A DNA stretch of 64,000 nucleotides from positions 33,501-97,500 of the forward strand of contig QVRM01004000.1 in NCBI GenBank assembly GCA_003439945.1, written 5' to 3'. This DNA comes from Dermanyssus gallinae (Eukaryota; Arthropoda; Arachnida; Mesostigmata; Dermanyssidae). The translations under genes were made by a program, and so were the position numbers. Positions 23,824-37,664 of this stretch are shown in pieces (within the stretch, counting starts at the first letter, position 1; each line of letters begins with the position of its first letter). The notes under the pieces were generated by a model that saw only the letters and a program-made list of their open reading frames with translations, ran no database searches and had not been told where the DNA came from.

Positions 23824-25570
23824 CTAGTTAGTGCCTCTTGGAAAACTGCTGAGATCGTTTACGACAATCTTCTCCATTACGAGACACGCGATTGCGAGAC
23901 ACCTTGCGAGACATGGTCGGTAACGAGTGGCAAGTTGCCGATCGCCTTTCTTGAACACTGGTGTAACGACAGAGAGGCGGAAGGCTTCCGGCGTCAGAGC
24001 ATCAGACTCTGCCAGATTGCGCTTGATGAGCATTAACAAAGGAAGTGTAAGAGCAAGAGACGTCTTCCTAAGGAAAATGGGCGGAGGCCCATCGGACGTA
24101 ACCGACAGCTTAAGCGGAAGTGAGCATAGCTTAGATTAAACCAGCAGGGCTGGGGACATTTAGAGTAGGCTGTCAGTATTGACCTTAGCGGGCAGGCGTA
24201 CCTCAACCTGCCACAGGTACTGTCAGAAACATCGACGCAAAATAAGATCGAAGAAGCTCAGCCTGATTGTAGGGCTTGTATGCCAAGGTATCGGCCGACA
24301 AGGGCGTCTGAGACCTTGGCTTTATCAAAGGTGCTGATTAGGTGTAATTTCATAAACCGCGCGCATTGCGCATATGACAGGCTGTTTTTTAGAGATTCGT
24401 TGTCGAGTAGCTTTCATGCAGTGCCTGGTTACGAGCCGTTGTCGCAGGTATTCAGGGCGGGTGCCATTGATGAGTACATTCAGTCTCGACAGATGTGAAT
24501 CTGCCGAGGTCGCTTGGCCGATAGACAAAGAATTAGCAAAACTAGTAAGAGAAATACAGCGACTGATACGCTCATAAAGCGTCGCTGCTAACTTCGTGTA
24601 CATGCATTGCACTGAATAGCGTCTTTAAAATGTATACGCCTGTCTACGGTATTCGGCTCAGCATTCATTTGATCAAAATCCACACGATGAAAATTTCGCA
24701 CGGCACGGGTAGAAGCCTGCTGCTGCTGTACGTTTAAAAGAAAGTTCACAGCACTATGATAATTTTTAAGAGGCACAGAGACAATAGACACGTCTTCTGT
24801 AACTAGATGTTCATTATTTGCCAGCAACGCATCTAACAGTGTCCCTGGCTGATTTTGACCTAGTCACTCCCCTCACGAGCTGCGCGAGGCTATTCACCAG
24901 GCTAGATATCTTAACACGCCCGGCTTTCGGTGCATTGAAGATATACCTCAGGTTAAGTTCCAAGCCCAAGACTACCCTCCGTTCCCCACTCCGTAGGGGA
25001 CGGAGAATCGTCTAGAATTAAAAACAACCTCTATTAAAAAAATTTAATTCTAGTCAACACAAGGTGGGCTGAGATCACCGGAAATTGCAATGGAGCTCGC
25101 TGCGAATCATAGTTGTTCGAGTCCTTCCTTAAAAAATGTTTTTAACTCTAGTACACATGGAGGGACTTCGAAACAATAACAGTCCAGCTCGACCAGAAGA
25201 TGACATGTTGCAGACACAAGCCGTGCAGTGTTCTTGTCGTCACATATTAGGTCAACTTCAACAAGGTCCACATCTGGCCCATTGTCCACGGCTGTCACTT
25301 GGGACCAGTAGAGACCTTTCGGCGCAAAAATACACACACACACCATCACCACGGCTACGTGACAAGCGGTCGCGACGAAACGCTCGGTAACTATGCTCTC
25401 TACTAATTAATTAATTAATTTACGATTAAGGGATGGCTCCCCAAGAAAATATACGGTCGTGAGTTAGAAATGATATCAAAGTCGTGGGTTGTTGTATAGA
25501 AACATAAGGTATCACAAACTCCGAGAGCTTGGTCAGGTTAGCAGCGTTGAAATTCAAGGTATCGCAGACG
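23824..25570 (-). pseudogene. Degenerate CR1/L2-like LINE (endonuclease to RT N-terminus)
   Basis: Reading the minus strand from high to low coordinates, I see an endonuclease-like start with LNFNAANLTKLSEFVI (about 25565-25500) and an endonuclease core with DVDLVEVDLICDD (about 25280). A linker-type block follows with FHRVDFDQMNAEPNTVD (about 24705-24650). The RT N-terminal part has PPIFLRKTSLALTLPLL and then FRLSVVTPVFKKGDRQLAT (about 24090-23920) and EKIVVNDL. The order is right for an APE-type LINE ORF2, and the PVFKKGD block is typical of CR1/L2-type RTs. Frames shift between blocks. The catalytic YADD region is missing; the repeat at 22965-23805 follows instead, so an internal deletion is likely. 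Confidence 0.7.
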
Positions 25571-26534
25571 GCGGTCAAATCAATCGGACTCCATTAAAGG
25601 ATGGCATTCGATTTGATCAGCTGCCCTTTAGCATGGTGCGCCACTTTCTCGTTCATAACACCCGTGTCCAGCTGTTTGATCAGCCACCCGCGCACCATTT
25701 ACTCGAATCAGCTATTAAACTATCGTCGGTGCTCTGCACACCTATAACGAATGACAGGTATCTGCTGACGGACGCTTTAACTTAGCTATCGACGCAACTT
25801 TTTTTGAACGGACGCCCGCATCTTCTTTAACAGGTGGGCCCCTGTCACACTGGAAGCAACACGTGAGTTAAACACCTGAGACATTTTAGGTTAGGGAACA
25901 TCGACAGTCCGTAAGCGCCCGTTTCCACCGTGCTATCCTGACAACGGTTGTTGCGATTACAAGGTTTGAATGAGCCGCCATTCAGGACCGCAGGAATTGA
26001 ATAAATGTGATTATCATTATTATCTGATAAGCGGTGTCGTTTCGTCGCCCTTCGGACAGCGGACAAATCACGCCGGTCGCCAATGTTGTCAACACAATAG
26101 ATGCACAACAGTACCACACTGGCCGCCAATTGTTGAACAACAGCCTGTGCGGTTGAGTTGGAGAGAGGTAACGGCTGAACGGTCCGACTAACGCTGGAAA
26201 GTCCACTATTCTTGCCGTTTGTCGATACGTCTATCTATTCTATTCTTGTCCCGAAGAAACTTGATGATCTCCGCACGGGTTGGTTGGAGACCTCCTACCT
26301 ACGCGATCTTCCGGCAGTTGGGTGACTGGCCGGAAGGTGGATGCGGAATATTAGAAACGGCCCAGATTGACACCAGTGACGAGTTTAAGCGGGCCTGGGG
26401 CAACATTTGTCGCACACTACTTCGATCGCTGGAGACACGATTTGTTGTGCTGCACAATTAGTGGTGACGACATACTCTTGGAGGCACTCTGACAGATCGA
26501 ACATCTAGCAACAGGGTAGCTAGATGCCGAACGC
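25571..26534. other. No gene recognised
   Basis: Frames at 25845-26460 on both strands carry no recognisable motif. Confidence 0.45.
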
Positions 26535-27217
26535 GGCAGCTTACTCTTACTGTCTTTCTTTCCAGGTCTTCTTTATTAAGCCGTTATTCTAATCCGCGTT
26601 CCGCGCACGCTTAAGTTTTGCCCTCATAGATATCGGCCAAGTCTTCCACATCACGTTGCGTGGGCACGTAAGCGTGTGTCGAATCGGAATCGGCAACCGG
26701 GTTCTGCACCATGTCCTAGGCTAGCAGACCAAGCTTGTTCTGTTGTTAATATCTCCTAACTCAGATACGATCCTAGCTGGCTGGATATTTCCTCCTCTTG
26801 ACACCGTGGATGCGTTTTGCTGCTATCCGAACAGTGTTCTGTGACACTTAGCCAATAGTGCCCTACTGCTATTCTAGATGCTAATCCAGGTGGAGTTCGC
26901 TCTGTGCTTCCGCTCGGCAAGCTTACGATGCGTTACGGCGATGATAAGCCGGGCTCTTTTCTTGTTCTGTCCCTCAGCTCGCCTCAAATGAGCCCTTCTT
27001 CAATGCGCTCGCGCGCACTAAGCCGACAAGCATACCGTCGAGGCTTCGAGGCTCCGTCCGTTTGAAAGCACTCGTTTACTAATATTACCGCCGTATTATA
27101 CTGCCGTTCCTGCGTTTCGTTCGCAACGACAGCGGACATGTTCGCGCATAAACACTGCTAATTGTCGTCGTTGTTTAATTACGGCAAAACTATGCGTTGT
27201 GTGTTGTCTCGTGCTTA

Positions 27218-27255
<38 letters not shown>

Positions 27256-27490
27256 AGTGCCAGACGTTTATGCTCTTTGCTAGACACAAATATATTTGCT
27301 TGTAAACTTTGCAAACAGTTGGGCAGTTCGGCGCTCACATCGGCCTAGATTCGTCACAAGGCGGTCGCAACAAGAAGAGACAGATAAATGTTTGTATAGG
27401 CCAATTATTTGCATAGCTGTTAACAAAGGCAGCGGCGGCAGCAGTACAGCTTGCTCACCTATGAAGACAGAAACCATGTGCGAATATCCG
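26535..27490. repeat. Dispersed repeat, copy 2, with (TA)n inside
   Basis: Second copy of the unit at 22965-23805, with the same order of shared blocks and a TA tract in the equivalent place (about 27221-27252, much shorter than the ~112 bp in copy 1). Similarity stops near 27490. RT-coding sequence is absent here, consistent with a 5'-truncated copy of the same element. Confidence 0.85.
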
Positions 27491-28285
27491 TAGTAGTCGG
27501 AGAAAATTCATTATGAATGACTACATTAGTAGTATGAAAAAGTTGTAATGGTGACGAAGTAGTAGTAGTAGTAGTAATAGTCTAAGACCAGTACAGCAAA
27601 GAAGCAAAGTAAACAATAATCAAGCTTCTATTCTTATTGCTGCTGTTGGTATTGTTGCTGTTCTCCATCATCGTCGTCGTCGTCAGAGTTTTTCGGTGAT
27701 TTTCTCGCCTGTAATTTTCCCATTGTAATGCAGCAGCAGCAGTCTCATTCGTCAGCTCGTGCTGCCTCACGAAGATCGCTAATTGCAGAACGCTGCTTAG
27801 TTAATCTTCTGTCGGCTGCTTCTTCTGCTGTCGAGATTTGTATTGGTGGGGTCGGTGGCTGAAAACCAACACCAACAAATCCGCCTGCAATTGCCGGGCT
27901 GAGTTGCCCTTAAGGCACAGCGCCTATGGCGATGGCGCTTGCTCTGGTCGGGGGTGACTGGTCGGATTACTGCCGGTACTGCCGAAATCGGCGGCGGGCT
28001 GGGGAGTCAATGGGAATGCCTGTGGTTGAAACGTCAATTTTGCCGCGTAGTGGAGTGTGAGTTCAAATCTAACCTACTGCCGGATAATGCTGTTTTTTTT
28101 TTAACTGTTTTGGTTGAAAATTCGAGTTGACTGTCTGCCAGAAACAACGGTGTGCCGAAAATGACAAGCATGTCGGTGGCAAAACAGTAGTGCCCAAACA
28201 ATTAACTCTGTATGCTGTACGACTTCTACCGAGAACTAAAGAGTGTTTCGAAAGATGAAATTATTCCGACCCCATTCCCACCTAA
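27491..28285. other. No gene recognised
   Basis: Contains a GTA run (about 27559-27578), CGT and CAG runs near 27670-27740. A box B-like GAGTTCAAATC occurs near 28051 with a T-run about 45 nt further on, but no A box or cloverleaf accompanies it. Confidence 0.45.
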
Positions 28286-28289
28286 GGAG

Positions 28290-29048
28290 TGTGTTTGAAT
28301 GGTACGAAACATTTCGAACTGAACATTTCAACATGTACGACAATGCCGTACAGGACGTCCAAACACAGCAACCGGTGAGACCCATTTGGTACGAGTAAAG
28401 GCTGCGACTGGCGAAAACTCAAACATAACATATGCGTTGCTAGATGAGACCTTAGGCTTAAGTGCAGTGCCCCCTCATAAGATCGCTCTTGGCCAACTCG
28501 GACTCACCAACATCTGCTCAATGGGTACCTCGTGCTTTGTCGCAGAACGATGAAGATGTAAGAGACGCGGGCCGTTTTTGGCTCACGAATTTCTCATAAA
28601 ATTTGATCAAGGCTTGTTTTTGGAGATTTTGCACAAGTGATTACATTTTTATGAGCTTCCGCTCAAGTTTCAGAGCTCGCTAGTGGTTGGGCGCTGAAGC
28701 GCGTGAAGTGCCAAAAAATGGCTGGCAAGGTGATGGTCGTCATCTTTATCTCTGGCAGTTAAGTTGTGGCGATGGCCAAATTGAAAGGAAGAAGCAGCTA
28801 TGTGATTTGTGTACTACAGAACACCTATATTTTTTTACGGGATTCACCAGGTGGAGCTTTAGAGCGGATCTTAGGCAATGGTTGGTACACCACCACAACA
28901 ATACTTCAGCTCAGACGGCTGAAAACACTGAGGCTCTTATAGCCACATCTGGAGTCAAGCTGGTAAAGCACGCAGCCCATTCAGTTTCTCTACCTAACAT
29001 GGCACCACGCGGTTTCTTCTACTTTCCGACAATTTTAAAAATTCAGTG
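28290..29048 (+). pseudogene. Degenerate mariner-like transposase
   Basis: In scattered frames the plus strand shows the N-terminal mariner-type pattern FEWYETFRTEHFNMYDNAVQ (about 28290-28350), then LGQLGLTNICSMG and WVPRALSQNDEDVRD (about 28490-28570). Near the end comes SLPNMAPRGFFYFPTIL (about 28987-29037), which resembles the conserved PYSPDLAPSDFFLFP block before the last catalytic Asp. The order matches a DD34D transposase of about 340 residues. Stops and frameshifts are frequent and I could not identify terminal inverted repeats. This is an old relic. Confidence 0.6.
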
Positions 29049-30480
29049 AAAGGCGATTATTCGTATTAGCTGGTGGTTTAAAAAAAATGTGCTGTCATCG
29101 TCAAGGAAGCAAACGTATTGCTCTCGGATAAAGGTTGATTTTATTGTGAGGGCTATTGTTGTCGATCCTGTTGTTGATGCTGCTGCTGCTATTGATGATG
29201 TTGCTACTGTCGTCGTTGTTGTTGTTACCAGCCCTGCCTGTTGCGGCTGTTGCAGTACTTATGGCCATGATCTTGTTTGTCGCTAAATAATTCCATCTGT
29301 TCATATTCGAGTCTGCCATGGTGGTGGGGCGGCACCATGATGATCTCGATCAGGTTTCTGCTAATCGGTCGGCCAATATCATTCAATTCGATTTGATTGT
29401 GAGAACATGGGGTGCCACTTCGTGCAAGGTGAATGGCCAGACGGTTCGACGTTGAAGCAGCAAAGGCACAAGAGGCAGATAAATAGTGCGTGCGAGGGAG
29501 CGAAAACACAAGCAGGCACGGTATTTTAGGTAGGCAGCAGAATTAGTGAAACCGAGAAACAGACGAAGCGATGAAACACACCCGTTGCAAACCATGAACA
29601 CATCCGTTGTCAGGACGTTAACAGCGCTCTACCCCCTATCTGGCTAACTACAATTCAATCTACCTAACTGCACACACGCGCATACACTACACCCACCTAG
29701 TCTTTGAGCTATGATAAGGTGTTGCTGGTTAGTAGTGATGCTTGACGTCGTAATGATTAGTAATCCTCGCTGGTGTAGTCTGTTGTAGTGGTGGTGGGGG
29801 AGGGCGGGGGGGGGGAGGGGTCAAATGAGTGGGGATTTGTGAGAGCGCTCGAAACGGAAACAACAGCGAGTGCAACAGCAGCGGGATCTGCCGGAGCAGC
29901 GGAGCAGAGCCGTGTAACGCAAGCAGGCCAAGCCGGGTCAGCACCGTCCTCCTCGTATCACAGTCCCGTCGTGCTGGACGATGCTTGTCGAAGTATCCAA
30001 TTAGTGGCGCTGGTTTGCGTCTCTCTCTCTCTCTCTTGCTAGTTTGCGTCTCTCTCTCTCTCTCTCTCGCTAGTTTTGTGTGCAGCCCTGAAGAAGCAAA
30101 AGAAGAGCAAGTTGTACTAGAAAAACTTGTATGCAGTTGTGTGAGCTGTAGCAAGCAGAAGTCGCACTATAGTTCGTGCCTCATCGATGACCCCATCAAA
30201 CGTTCCTCATCGACGGCGGCATACGCAGAAGCAGCAGCGGTGAAGGCCTGCGGCGCCCCGAGCAGGCCTTGTATAGCCTTGTATAATTATACAATAAATG
30301 ATCGCGATTGGCGATGGTGGCTGGCAGCTGTGATTGTGACTTCATCGAAACAACGACGATTCGTCGACCTGTATTCCCCTTTTCGCCACGACGCAAATGA
30401 ATAGCTTGCTATGGAGAGCAAGGTTATGCTATGCTACAACCACTCGTGGAGTCCGTGGAGGACCTCTTCAGTCTACCTCC
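29049..30480. other. No gene recognised; triplet and TC runs
   Basis: Short TTG/GCT runs (about 29155-29225), G-rich patch (29790-29820), and a tandem GTTTGCG(TC)n.GCTA duplication (30016-30075). A long plus-strand frame (29829-30404) is low-complexity and unrecognised. Confidence 0.45.
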
Positions 30481-30495
30481 GGTGTTGCTGCGAGA

Positions 30496-30497
30496 CA

Positions 30498-30554
<57 letters not shown>

Positions 30555-30570
30555 CAAAGCTAAACAGCTT

Positions 30571-30608
<38 letters not shown>

Positions 30609-30671
30609 AAGCTGTTTAGCTTTGTTATATATATATATATATATATATATATCAAAGCTGTTTAGCTTTGT
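30496..30671. repeat. (TA)n with three copies of a 20-bp hairpin unit
   Basis: The unit ACAAAGCTAAACAGCTTTGA (stem AAAGCT/AGCTTT, loop AAAC) occurs at 30554-30573 and as its exact reverse complement at 30606-30625 and 30652-30671, each separated by TA runs. Every copy is itself palindromic, and copies 1 and 2 also form a larger inverted repeat. Confidence 0.95.
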
Positions 30672-32545
<1,874 letters not shown>

Positions 32546-33311
32546 AATGTGCCAAAGACGGCAATATGAAATACAGACACAGATAGCACATACAATGGAA
32601 AGTCCTGGCTAACAACTAAAAACCTCGTGGACACAATGCAAAACAAACTGTCTGATAAGTCAAATTCGCGAGCACGTCAACGATTTATAATATGGAGGAT
32701 TTACGATAAACACGCTTTCACTTTAGGCATCCGCATCCAGAACATGAAGGCACTAAAAATCTGTGTTTTTCGACATAAACGAACATTTCGGGTAGGGGCA
32801 AACGTTATCGTCATCCAGCTTTGGCTAGGCTACGTTAGGTTGTCCTCAAGGGACTATTTTAGAACCACTTATGTTCGTCTTGCACGTCGACTCAGTCAAA
32901 TATGTAATGCTCCCTACAATAGCATACTTAGGACTTTAGGACTATATATCGATATACACCTAGAACTATCTATATCGATAAGTGGAGACGCCCGAGGAGA
33001 GTGTTTCTCTATAAGACAAGCTTAATAATTCCTCATCGGAGAAAAAAAGTCTTGACCAAAGCTGCCAGTTATCAAATGCGTCATGCTTTATTATGGACAT
33101 AATAATCCAGGCCAACGCTTCAAATTTGACGGCCATACACTGAGATCTGTGAAAGCCATAGGAAATACATATATTAATAAATATTAAAAAAAAACGAAAC
33201 TAAGCAACGTGACATCATGCTAAACATGTCAAGGACTAAACATACTACAACAAGGAGGGAGTAGAATATCGTACCCTATCGTTTTAGCAGATCTGTTCTT
33301 AACAACATGTT

Positions 33312-33313
<2 letters not shown>
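32546..33313. other. No gene recognised
   Basis: A ~130-codon plus frame (to 33025) has no recognisable motif and no supporting splice sites. Confidence 0.45.
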
Positions 33314-33349
<36 letters not shown>

Positions 33350-33365
33350 AAAAAATCGCGCCCCG

Positions 33366-33396
<31 letters not shown>

Positions 33397-33397
33397 A
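33314..33397. repeat. Two (TA)n tracts
   Basis: TA runs at 33314-33346 and 33366-33397 around a 19-nt GC-containing spacer. Confidence 0.95.
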
Positions 33398-34867
33398 TCT
33401 CCTACCTTTTAACTTGCCCACATAGCGGCGTTTTAAAAATTATGTTTTAGGCAATGTGTCTGAAGTTTTAGTTTATGTATTCCCATGTAGTAATATATAC
33501 TGTACAGGGTTTATACCGGGGTTCGTATACACATTGCCTATATTGTCGAATTTTACAAAGTAATGTCTTTGCTAGGTGTCACATATTATATGTGTACTGT
33601 GTGTAAGTTTAGAAAACTGAGGCCAACAGTAATTGCTTGAACCTTAGGCTTGGTGATCGAGACCGCGGCGTAATTACGTACGTGTGTCTCAAAAATGATC
33701 ATCTCAAAAAAACAGACGTCACTCCAGTACACTAGACAACCGTAGAAATGTGCGACCACCCGTGCCCACCCTCTTGTTATTCTTCGTCCGTTTCTACGAT
33801 CTGAGGCTGAATTCGTACCACAGTTGTTGCGGCCGTTCTGCTGACAGTCGTTGTAATAATCCGCTGATAATATTTGTTGCGAAATTGTTGATAATTAGTC
33901 CTTTTGATTTTACTTAGTCTCCTTAAAAAGCAGCCGGCATTTCAACAGTTTCTATGTGAAATACAGCTGCTGAAGGCACTGAATGTGTCCTTCCTTCCTT
34001 TCTGTTTGTCTGTCTGCTTGCCTCTCGATATCCATCGTATAATCTCGTTCGGGTTGTAATTGGTCACGCACGGCGACTTATAGGACAGTCAGTGCGGAGT
34101 GCGGCACTCAATGGTTTTCGTTATTGTTGGAGGTTGCTTAGCTCATCGAGCAGCAGCTGCACTCGTTTTGAGGGACAGGCCGCGTTTTGATGAGGCCGCG
34201 CAGGCCGGCGGACGTTAGATTGCGGAAATCGCACAGTTCGTTGGCGAAGCTCGTTCCTCATAGGCACGGCCTACAACCCCAACTTCTCTTGTGTTGGCGC
34301 TTGTGTTTATGATGTTTGCCTAGCGTCCCGTCAGGCTCTGCTTCGGCTCGGCCCGTCCAATGTGCGTGACAAACAAGACTCAGGAGGGCCATTTCGTGGC
34401 GAATAGGTGGTGGTAGGACGTAGAAAGCCGCACTTGCTTGCCCCAACAACAACAACAACAACAACATCTTCCCCGCCGCATTCCCTGCATCCCCTGCATA
34501 CATGTGCAGACAGACGACGACGACAACAACAACAACAACAAGCCATACACAAATCTAGCCCGGCATCCAACTAGTATTATTGTCACTTCGTTGCTCTTCT
34601 TTGTCACCGCTGGCTCTAATTGTCCGACCTTGGCCACCCACATCGGTACCTAGGAGAGCGCCGCAAGCGTGCCGGCAGGGCTTTTCCCGCTAGACGAATA
34701 GTATAGTGTATGGTTATGTTGGTGTGTTCAGGACGCGAGAAACGAAACGCTCTCTGTTGCGTCCCAGCCAATGCACAGGTTCTAAGCGCTGCACACACGA
34801 ACAGATGAGTGCATATTGACTTGAAATCATGGCGGCAGCAACATTTACATTCGATACTAGATTTTTC
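33398..34867. other. No gene recognised; CAA/CGA runs
   Basis: CAA repeats lie at about 34445-34466 and 34517-34542. Minus-strand frames across them are low complexity. Confidence 0.45.
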
Positions 34868-34892
34868 ATATATATATATATATATATATATT
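34868..34892. repeat. (TA)n microsatellite
   Basis: Short uninterrupted TA run. Another is at 35391-35414. Confidence 0.95.
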
Positions 34893-35839
34893 GTTTATTT
34901 CTCAATAACTTTGCGTCCCAAGATGGTACATAATTACAATACAGTCGTCATTACATACAATTTGAATACTTCAGCGACCGTCCCACGGGGCGAGAAAGTG
35001 CAAAAGCTACCGATGCGTCTGGCAGCTCGCTGCATGGTATTTAATGCATAACTGCTAAAGACATTGATCGCCAAGTTGGTAAAATCCTTGGGTCGAACAT
35101 ATCAAATGATGATAGCCATGCGCAATGTACCTTGTGTACACGCGCCGGCTAGTGCATGCTATTCCATCCCAAAGCTCCCTGGCGACGTACATATCTAACT
35201 GCACTACCTTTGCCGAGGCCTCGGTCGATTTTCTCTGGCACTCCAACAGAAATTGCTGGTCTTCGTGGTTCAGTGGTCTTGTAATAGGTGACCTAAGTCT
35301 GACTCTGATTCTTTCCACTGCCGGTCCGCAACCCGCTCGCAGGCACCCGAAGTGGTTTTTTGCCGTGCACGGCAAGGAAAGAGCATGCTTCATATATATA
35401 TATATATATATATAATCTTTCTAACTGCGCAAAAATTAATGACCCCTACCCAGTAGACTGTACCTCATCATTGGCACAATCTTGAACTCAAAAAGACGCA
35501 CTGCCGCACTCCGAGACAGTCGTGAATAGAGGCAGTAGCCGCCTGACACCTGTCGTCGATGTGCTGGGTAAAGGTCGTTCCCTTATAGTGTAGTCCTAGA
35601 CCCAAACAGATGGCAGCGGAAAAACGCGAAACTAACGCGAATAGGAAGCACCGTCCTCTACGAAGCAGAAAGTGCAGACGTATACCTGGATGCGCTAACG
35701 CTGTGCAAAAACCGTGTGTTGCTAGATTTTCATATGCTAGCGAGTCTAGCCCAGCAGAAGGATTTTCAATTCTATTTACGAGCAGAAACACCCCAAATGC
35801 AATGTGTGTGTCGAGGTAATGTGTTGCATGATACTCACC
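34893..35839. other. No gene clearly recognised upstream of LINE relic
   Basis: Holds a TA tract at 35391-35414. Sequence from about 35600 could be decayed 5' part of the LINE relic that follows, but no motif proves it. Confidence 0.4.
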
Positions 35840-37664
35840 TCAGGTAGTTTCAACCTCGCATTGTTCTACCTGCCACCTCACTACGATGATGTTAAAGTTG
35901 CCGATGCGATCAGTTCTGTGCAGCGGGGCTTAACTTCCAGCTAGTCACTATGGTCGGCGGCGACTTCAAGTGTCGTTTTGATAATGGCGCCATCGGCAAG
36001 GAAGGGTGATGGGTTTCTTATGCTTCCGAAGAACAGAAGCCTGCATTGCGCAAATGAGCGTGATAAATTCACGTACGTTTGCCAAAGTGTAAGATGCACT
36101 AATCGACCTCATGTTTCACAATCTTCAACATCCGATAAAATGTCATGGATGCGACGTTCGTAATAATCCAGTACGGAAGCACCTGCCGGTGCTGACGTCT
36201 CTGTGTGTGCCTGTCCAGAGACGCGCCCCGCGTCAACAGCCAACAGCGCACTTGTCTAAGGCAGCTAGATTTGCGTGTATTTATTTTTTACTCATCTTGA
36301 CGCGCGAGGGCTGCTGAGATCAACTTCTGACATTGCGCAAAGCAACCACGCTTTGGAGGCCACTGTCAAGCGGCTGTAGTCAAGAAGAAGTACCGAAAAA
36401 GACGGGCGCGGCCCTGGTTTACAGAGGCCTGCTACCTAAAACGTCAGGAAGTCTTGGGGCTCCTGCGCCGAGCACGGGCTCTACACCCCGACACCCAAAT
36501 AGTTGCTGATCGTAGGGCGCTCTATGGCCGACATAGAGCAACCTACAACAAACTGCTTGTAGAGAATAAGCGCCGGTATGATGAGAAGGAGGAGTTTCGT
36601 ACCCTTGAGAGAGCAACCCCATGTCTGCATTTTTGGCCGGCTGAACAAAAGCATGCACAGCATGAGAAAGGAGGAGTTGCGGCAGCACTTTACTGCCCTT
36701 CTGCTCGATGCAAACGCTTGTGTGCCTACAACAGTTATTGAGCAACTTTGCAGAACTACATGAATTCGCAGTTTACGGTGGAAAACGTAGTGCAGATCTT
36801 GCGCGGGTTACACAAGAAGAAGAGTAGTTGTTCTGATGAGATCTATTACGAACATTGGCCTAAGTCGTCTAATGTCTTAGCAGGGGAGCTGTGTAATCTG
36901 TTTAATTAAATACGCAGCGGGGGACACATACCCCAGGTTTGGCACGCGACCAGGCTTACTCTGTTATTTAAAGGCAAATACGGCGACAACGTGGACGATC
37001 CAAATCTCTACCAGGGTATCGCGTCGGAACGAATTTTTAAGAAAAGGTTCGCAAAGTTGATTATCTCGAGGGTGTTTTCAACTGTGGAGAAGGCCCTACC
37101 TCCAAAGCAATTCGGATTCAGGAAGAGTGAGGTACAAAGGACGCAATCCATGTATTCCAGTCGGAACCTGAGCGGGTGTTGGTTGTGCCCGGGGGTCACT
37201 TGTACGCCATCTTCATCGATCGTGACAACGTCTTTGACAAAGCTCCCCGTTACTTACTAGTCGATTCATTGCGACATGCTGGGGTGGATGGCTCTTTTCT
37301 ACGAGTGGTCTCCAGCTTCTTTGCTGAAGACCGCCTTGAAGTAAACATAAGGGGCGAGGACACCTTGCAGCTGAATCAAAACGTAAGGACTCCCAAGGGG
37401 ACCCTCTCGATTGCCTGGCCATCTCTTTGCTCATCGTAGACCTAGCCCGCCATGTGTGAAAGAAGTTTAGGAAACGCCATCGTCGTTATCTATGCGGATG
37501 ACATAGTAGTAACCCTGCGGTACCGCGGTGCCTATAGTCGAATTGTTGGCGGCGTAGAAAGTTATCTTCACCGTAAGGGTTTGCAAATAAAATCGCGAAA
37601 GAGGAAAACCATTAAGTTTCGCCGTAGGGGTCGATTGGCTGCAGCAGACGTTATACCTTGTTGA
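35840..37664 (+). pseudogene. Degenerate APE-type LINE ORF2 (endonuclease plus RT)
   Basis: Blocks occur in the correct order on plus but in shifting frames. The endonuclease pieces are SFNLALFYLPPHYDDV (about 35845-35895) and VGGDFKCRFDNG (about 35952-35990), the GDFN-type motif of APE endonucleases. The linker has PWFTEACYLKRQEVLGLLRR (about 36412-36475). RT N-terminus: VENVVQILRGLHKKKSSCSD (about 36780-36840) and TLLFKGKYGDNVDDPNLYQG (about 36957-37017), then LPPKQFGFRKS (about 37099-37130). RT core: AIFIDRDNVFDKAPR (about 37208-37252), LNQNVRTPKGTLS (about 37374-37412) and IYADDIVVTL (about 37490-37520), then KFRRRGRLAA (about 37615-37645). The YADD box survives, but the QGDP motif is altered and several stops break it. 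KFRRRGRLAA links it to the relic at 17.9 kb. Confidence 0.85.

Noticed and set aside
28020..28100. tRNA gene suggested by GAGTTCAAATC and a T-run
   Set aside because: No A box, acceptor stem or anticodon arm could be drawn.
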